This document shows positions 60,022 to 64,000 of a DNA stretch of 64,000 bases, one piece after another (the stretch's first letter is position 1; each line of letters opens with the position of its first letter). The DNA is taken from assembly GCA_964410945.1 (NCBI GenBank), contig CAYPJE010000004.1:74196-138195 (forward strand). Reading direction: 5' to 3'. Source of the stretch: CAYPJE01 sp964410945. GTDB taxonomy: Bacteria; Fidelibacterota; Marinisomatia; Marinisomatales; TCS56. Under the pieces are notes generated by a model. It ran no database searches and had not been told where the DNA came from. It saw only the letters and a list, made by a program, of their open reading frames with translations. The position numbers and the translations under genes are program-made.

Positions 60022-61011
60022 TTAATTTGAGCGTTGGGTGTTAAAAAGTACCAAGTCGGTTAGAGCCTGCTTGTAAGGCGATTCAGGATATTCTATCAGG
60101 GCATCCAGGGCCTGGTGTGAATATTCATCGATTTTCTGGAAGGCATATTCAAATCCTCCTGCATTACGCACAATCTCCTCAATTTCATCGAGATCGTTGC
60201 GCGATTTCCGGCGCTGACGCAGCAGCCGGTCAATCTGTTTCCGTTCGGTCTTAGCCAGTGTTTGATAAGAATGGATCAACGGCAAGGTTACCAGATTCTT
60301 CTTAATGTCGGCGCCCTTGGCCTTGCCAATTTCATTTTCCTGTCCGATAAAATCAAAGAGATCATCCTTGATCTGAAAAGCCAGCCCAAGCTTGGTGCCG
60401 TACTCCTTCATTGCCAGCCGGTCATTATCCTGCTTGCTGGTCGTAATCGCTCCCAACTCACAACTGGCAGCGATCAATGAAGCTGTTTTACGGTAGATCA
60501 TATCGAAATATGAATTTTCGCTGAATGAGCGGGTAGCGCTTTTCTGGATTTGCAGCATTTCGCCCGAGGCCATATTCTCCGCCGTCTGTGAAATGATATC
60601 CAGTACATCAAAATCCTTGATACCGATCATATTGGACAATGCTTTGCTGAATAGAAAATCGCCCATCAGGATCGATACCCGGTTTTTCCAGACTTTATTG
60701 ATCGATGGAAAGCCGCGCCGCTTGTCGGCATCATCAACCACGTCATCGTGGACCAGGGAGGCAATATGCAGGATTTCGATCATGGCAGCGGCCCGGTAAC
60801 TGTTGAGAGTAGGCTTGCCGCAAATCCGTGAGGTTAAAATGGTCAGAATCGGTCGAAAATGCTTGCCGCGATGGCGCAGAATGTAACGCCCGATCACGTT
60901 AATCAGACGAACCTCCGAATGGAGGGCATCCTCCATCTCCTTCTGGAAGATTTGCATATCCTCCAAAATTGGTTTTGTAATTTCCTTGATATTCTTAACA
61001 GTATGTCTCAT
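60022..61011 (-). CDS. Trans-polyprenyl diphosphate synthase
   Basis: The 329-residue protein has the two Asp-rich motifs of all-trans prenyl synthases: VHDDVVDDADKRRG near 88 and AFQIKDDLFDFIG near 210. The GKHFRPILTIL motif near 50 binds pyrophosphate. It elongates isoprenoids, most likely the C35-C40 side chain of menaquinone or ubiquinone; chain length cannot be read with certainty. It is separated by 3 bp from tatC upstream. Confidence 0.93.
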   Translation of the reverse strand: MRHTVKNIKEITKPILEDMQIFQKEMEDALHSEVRLINVIGRYILRHRGKHFRPILTILTSRICGKPTLNSYRAAAMIEILHIASLVHDDVVDDADKRRGFPSINKVWKNRVSILMGDFLFSKALSNMIGIKDFDVLDIISQTAENMASGEMLQIQKSATRSFSENSYFDMIYRKTASLIAASCELGAITTSKQDNDRLAMKEYGTKLGLAFQIKDDLFDFIGQENEIGKAKGADIKKNLVTLPLIHSYQTLAKTERKQIDRLLRQRRKSRNDLDEIEEIVRNAGGFEYAFQKIDEYSHQALDALIEYPESPYKQALTDLVLFNTQRSN

Positions 61012-61014
61012 CGT

Positions 61015-61785
61015 CTATTCCGCTGCAGCTTTTTCAACTGCTTCCGCTTTCTGCTTTCTCCGGTGCACCATCCAGGAAACACCAATACTGAATTCATAGA
61101 GACCCCATAACGGGATTGACATTATAATCAGGCTGATTGGATCCGGCGGTGTAATTATTGCTGACAGTAGCAGGATCAGGACAATCGCATGGCGGCGATA
61201 GGTCCGTAAAAACCGTGGTGTCAGCAATCCAATCGTTGAAAGGATAAAAACCAGTACCGGTAATTCAAAAATTAATCCGGCTCCCAGCATCAGCCAGGTG
61301 ATAAAACTGAAATAATAGTTTATCGAAAAATTGTTCTGCACAAAATCATACCCCATCCCGGTGAAAAACTGGATTGAGAAGGGAATAATGATATAATAGG
61401 CAAAAAGAACGCCACCCAGGAAAGAAAGGAAGGTAAACAGGATCACCGGTCCCAGATATTTTCGTTCATTGGCATACATACCAGGTGTTACGAATTTCCA
61501 GAGCTGGAAGGTCAAGACAGGAATGGCCAGAATTATACCGCCAACCAGGGCCATCCCCCATTTGATCATGAACATACCCTGCACGGTCAACACCTGCAGT
61601 TTCATATCGCCGGCAACCGCTTCGGTGGGCTTGATCAGAATGGCGATGATCGGATCGATGAAGGCAAAGGTGATGATTGCACCAATCAGGATTGCAGCCA
61701 GCGATTTGACCAACCGCCAGCGCAATTCCTCCAGGTGATCGAGGAAAGGCATTGATTTTCCTTCTATATCATCCATTTCTGACAC
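61015..61785 (-). CDS. tatC: Sec-independent protein translocase TatC
   Basis: The 256-residue protein has six membrane segments and the conserved TatC N-terminal motif MPFLDHLEELRWRLVKSL, the FWKFVTPGMYANERK loop near 97 (here LWKFVTPG) and the PVLVFILSTIGLLTPRFLR segment. TatC recognises twin-arginine signal peptides of folded cargo. No tatA/B is in the window. It overlaps meaB by 17 bp. Confidence 0.95.
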   Translation of the reverse strand: MSEMDDIEGKSMPFLDHLEELRWRLVKSLAAILIGAIITFAFIDPIIAILIKPTEAVAGDMKLQVLTVQGMFMIKWGMALVGGIILAIPVLTFQLWKFVTPGMYANERKYLGPVILFTFLSFLGGVLFAYYIIIPFSIQFFTGMGYDFVQNNFSINYYFSFITWLMLGAGLIFELPVLVFILSTIGLLTPRFLRTYRRHAIVLILLLSAIITPPDPISLIIMSIPLWGLYEFSIGVSWMVHRRKQKAEAVEKAAAE

Positions 61786-62713
61786 CTGATAACAATTCCT
61801 CTGCCAGTAAATGAGGAGCTTTGGTTACCGCTTCCAGACTATTTGTTTCCGACTCAAGTTGTTCCAATCGCTGGGAGGTCCAGAAGTTCCTGATTAATCG
61901 ATTCTGAACCAGCTCAAATATACGGCGGCGATGGTGTTCGAGGCGCTTCTGTTCGAAAGCTCCGGTAGATTTTTGAATACCGACATAAAAACTTATCCCG
62001 GCCTGTAAATCGGCTACACCAATATTTTTGCTGGCATCCGTATTGAATATATCCGGAATCCGGCTGGAATCGGTATGGAAATTCTGCAGGGTATTTTTCA
62101 AAAGATGTGCCAGTCGATCGGCACCATCGCGGTCCGATTTATTGACGACAAACAGATCGGCTATTTCGATCAAACCGGCTTTCATTAACTGAATTTCATC
62201 ACCTGATTCCGGTACCAGCACCACCACCGTTACATCGACTGCCTTGGCAACATCGTGTTCACCCTGCCCTACTCCGACAGTTTCGTATATTATCACGTCT
62301 TTACCGCTGGCAGCCAGAACGTCACCTGCTTCCTGGGTTTTCCGGGCCAGGCCTCCCAGATCACCACGCGAACCCATACTACGGATAAAAACATCGTCGT
62401 TCCATAAGTAGCGGTTCATCCTGACACGGTCACCAAGCAGGGCGCCACCTGTGAAAGGGCTGGTAGGGTCAACGGCCACAACACCGACCGATTTGCCATT
62501 TTTCAAATACAGATCGATCAGCAGGTCAACCAGGGTACTTTTTCCAGCCCCGGGCGGACCGGTCAAACCAATCCTGATTGCAGCCGGACTGTAGTCGTGC
62601 AGAGCGCGATAAAAATCCAGATCAAACGCCTGGTCATTTTCAATTCGGGATATTACCTGTGAAATGGTACGATGATCATTGGAACGAATTCCGGCAATTA
62701 ATGCTTCGTTCAT
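61769..62713 (-). CDS. meaB: Methylmalonyl-CoA mutase-associated GTPase MeaB
   Basis: The 314-residue G3E-family GTPase has G1 GPPGAGKSTLVDLLI near 52, VVAVDPTSPFTGGALLGDRVRM near 80, ETVGVGQGEHDVAKAVD near 147 and the NKSD specificity motif near 192. MeaB guards and reactivates B12-dependent acyl-CoA mutases, so a methylmalonyl-CoA or similar mutase should be encoded elsewhere in this genome. It is followed by tatC with a 17-bp overlap; the Crp/Fnr gene lies upstream by 30 bp. Confidence 0.94.
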   Translation of the reverse strand: MNEALIAGIRSNDHRTISQVISRIENDQAFDLDFYRALHDYSPAAIRIGLTGPPGAGKSTLVDLLIDLYLKNGKSVGVVAVDPTSPFTGGALLGDRVRMNRYLWNDDVFIRSMGSRGDLGGLARKTQEAGDVLAASGKDVIIYETVGVGQGEHDVAKAVDVTVVVLVPESGDEIQLMKAGLIEIADLFVVNKSDRDGADRLAHLLKNTLQNFHTDSSRIPDIFNTDASKNIGVADLQAGISFYVGIQKSTGAFEQKRLEHHRRRIFELVQNRLIRNFWTSQRLEQLESETNSLEAVTKAPHLLAEELLSGVRNG

Positions 62714-62743
62714 AGAAATCAGTTATGATTTAAGCGGGGACGA

Positions 62744-63424
62744 TCAGGTAAAGGCACGGCGGAAATGTTCGAATTCGCAGACCACCAGCGTTTTGCCTTC
62801 CCGTACGATATATTTCTTGTCCTCCAGCAGCTTTAGGGTTCTGCTGACAGTCTCGCGGGATGTACCGGCCATATTGGCAATATCCTGCTGGTAGGGCAAT
62901 GTTTTGATCGTCACATCACCATGTTTGATTGTACCTAATTCCTCCGCCAGGCGAATCAGGGTAATGGCAATCCGTTTTTCCGCATCGCTCAGGGAAAGAC
63001 TTTCAATCTGTTGATCACTTTTCCGGAGCCGGCGGGTCAATTCCTCCAGCAGGCTGATGGCAATTCTCGGGTAGCGCTCCAGGAGGCTGAGAAAATCATT
63101 ACGGTTCAGTACCATCACCTCGGCATCTTCAATTGCCACCACATTGGCCGAACGGGTCTCACCATCCAGAAGGGACATTTCACCAAAGAATTCCCCTTCT
63201 CCCAGCATGGCCAGGATCACCTCGCGTCCATCCTCGCTTAAACGGGTGATTTTAACGCTGCCTTTGGATATTACAAAAAATGAGTCCCCCAGTGCTTCCT
63301 CCATCAGAATCATCTGATCCTTGGAGTAGGTCCGCACCTGCATCAGACTCGAAATTTTCTCTAAAATATTATCCTGCAGCTCGGAAAATATCGGAACGGT
63401 TCTTAATAATTCTACTTTACTCAT
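62744..63424 (-). CDS. Crp/Fnr-family transcriptional regulator
   Basis: The 226-residue protein has an N-terminal cyclic-nucleotide-binding jelly roll (LGEGEFFGEMSLLDGETRSANVV, close to the cAMP phosphate cassette), a dimer helix and a C-terminal winged helix with the recognition region MAGTSRETVSRTLKLLEDK. No Fnr-type cysteines are seen near the N-terminus, so it is more Crp-like than Fnr-like. It may be autoregulated and could drive the leftward operon. Confidence 0.93.
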   Translation of the reverse strand: MSKVELLRTVPIFSELQDNILEKISSLMQVRTYSKDQMILMEEALGDSFFVISKGSVKITRLSEDGREVILAMLGEGEFFGEMSLLDGETRSANVVAIEDAEVMVLNRNDFLSLLERYPRIAISLLEELTRRLRKSDQQIESLSLSDAEKRIAITLIRLAEELGTIKHGDVTIKTLPYQQDIANMAGTSRETVSRTLKLLEDKKYIVREGKTLVVCEFEHFRRAFT

Positions 63425-63552
63425 GCCTTAATTGGATTCTTTTGGTTTGATTCAATTCGCAATTCCCGGCAAAATTTAATAAAAACTACGGTTAAGACTA
63501 GTAAGAAATTAATTCTGGTAAAATTAGCTGATTAATTCAGCCCAATATAATG

Positions 63553-63657
63553 GAAAACAGAAATGGGAGACTGATAGAATGGGGACAGGAAACTGGGAAC
63601 AAGGGACCGAAGAAGGATGAATGGAGAAATGGAGACGGGTGACCGGAGTAGGGAAGA
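63553..63657. repeat. GA-rich heptanucleotide array
   Basis: Fifteen 7-base units keep one register, for example GGGGACA, GGAAACT, GGGAACA, AGGGACC, GGAGAAA, TGGAGAC, GGGTGAC and CGGAGTA. The unit is loosely GGGRRAC and resembles the right part of the array at 53321-53453. Confidence 0.75.
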
Positions 63658-63790
63658 AAGCCGTCAATTATGGTGAAGTCAATACATAGGTGGAGTTACT
63701 ACATTTTGCTGGACACCAAAAGTGGACTTCCCACAAAATACTTGAGTCAAAGTTAAGCAACATGTTTCATTGTTCCATATTCCACAGGTG

Positions 63791-63860
63791 TCTTGTCTTG
63801 CTTGTCCCCGGTTCCCGTCCCTGTTCTTCCGGTCTCCGGTTTCCCGTCTCCATTCTGCGC
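63791..63860. repeat. CT-rich heptanucleotide array (inverted partner)
   Basis: Ten units in register, including TCCCCGG, TTCCCGT, CTTCCGG, TCTCCGG, TTTCCCG and TCTCCAT, are the reverse-strand counterpart of the GA-rich array at 63553-63657, so the two could pair as a very large imperfect stem. Confidence 0.75.
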
Positions 63861-63949
63861 TGCTTGATTGTTCGTTGAATGCCATTCAGCGGGTGATTCA
63901 GGTTTTATAACCAGAGACCCCGGAATATTATCCGACGCTGGAATTTTTG

Positions 63950-64000
63950 TTAATGGTCGCTATAAATTGTACCAAAAATGGTCGTTTAAAAATGTACCAC
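63950..64000 (-). mobile_element. Probable terminus of an IS21-family insertion sequence
   Basis: Two 23-bp direct repeats (63952-63974 and 63977-63999), both of the form AATGGTCGNNTNNAAANTGTACCA, lie 25 bp apart at the window edge. Multiple short terminal repeats ending in TGTACCA/TGGTACA are typical of IS21-family ends. The transposase genes would be to the right, outside the window. Confidence 0.6.

Larger units (their letters stand above)
63425..63949. other. Repeat-rich intergenic region with inverted 7-nt arrays
   Basis: No gene is supported here. It holds a GA-rich heptanucleotide array at 63553-63657 and a CT-rich one at 63791-63860, which is the same kind of array on the other strand. 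Between them, 63706-63735 (TGGACACCAAAAGTGGACTT) could be the terminal repeat of a lost insertion sequence. A 68-codon leftward frame (63679-63885) is largely a translation of the array. Confidence 0.6.

Noticed and set aside
63679..63885. Leftward 68-codon ORF near the right edge
   Set aside because: Its N-terminal half is translated 7-nt array, and the rest has no recognised family or ribosome site.

Overview
The window reads as a stretch of chromosome from a diderm (LPS-bearing) bacterium of moderate GC. Evidence for this is an LptE-type LPS assembly lipoprotein, a Kdo transferase (WaaA), an ADP-heptose-type glycosyltransferase, a Tat translocase subunit, many lipoprotein or Sec signal peptides, and enzymes typical of the FCB superphylum, such as a receiver/PEP-synthase-like hybrid, an S9 dipeptidyl peptidase and a two-domain-less YchF relative. 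A lineage such as Candidatus Neomarinimicrobiota or a relative fits, but this is an inference from gene content and not a phylogenetic placement.

Layout. Positions 1-6977 form a leftward block: recN (cut by the window edge), a VanZ-like protein, acpS, a HAD phosphatase, a secreted TPR protein, tRNA-Leu(GAG), secG, tpiA, pgk and comF. Positions 7085-13922 hold a large receiver/PEP-synthase-like protein and a glutamate dehydrogenase that converge on a shared terminator, then tRNA-Met, a YchF-like GTPase, a Nudix hydrolase and a PAS protein. Positions 14048-18909 hold a DPP-IV-like peptidase, a family-5-like uracil-DNA glycosylase and a PpiD-like chaperone. Positions 19180-22624 carry a foreign-looking two-gene unit of degenerate thiolases, the second fused to a DUF35 zinc-ribbon/OB domain, preceded by a coupled 46-codon ORF. 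Positions 22808-36201 are a mixed housekeeping and scavenging region: serine hydrolase, acetyltransferase, SGNH hydrolase, AlkD-like glycosylase, aldo/keto reductase, PAP2 phosphatase, asparaginase-like domain, sulfatase-maturase-like radical SAM enzyme, NfeD/stomatin pair and GH20 hexosaminidase.

Positions 36265-43322 are the accessory part. There is a nonsense-interrupted acetyltransferase, an unrecognised lipoprotein, an AT-rich compact operon (CFI-box protein, two-TM micro-protein, coiled-coil zinc-ribbon protein, nuclease-fold protein), two gene remnants, a GSA-like aminotransferase and an AT-rich probable outer-membrane protein. From 43536 rightwards the window is dense, mostly leftward housekeeping: upp, nadE, acyP, a LOG-like protein, asnS, lptE with a sigma-54 activator, galE, uvrB, rimO, ftsY, pgsA, an unusual tandem ABC ATPase, waaA, a GT9 enzyme, a polyprenyl synthase, tatC, meaB and a Crp/Fnr regulator. 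The window ends in what looks like the terminus of an IS21-family element.

The most unusual non-coding signal is a set of degenerate seven-nucleotide tandem arrays at several intergenic sites. Each site has a different unit sequence, and all keep a strict 7-nt period. The best candidate for an undescribed gene system is the AT-rich 37718-39298 operon, followed by the degenerate thiolase/DUF35 unit.
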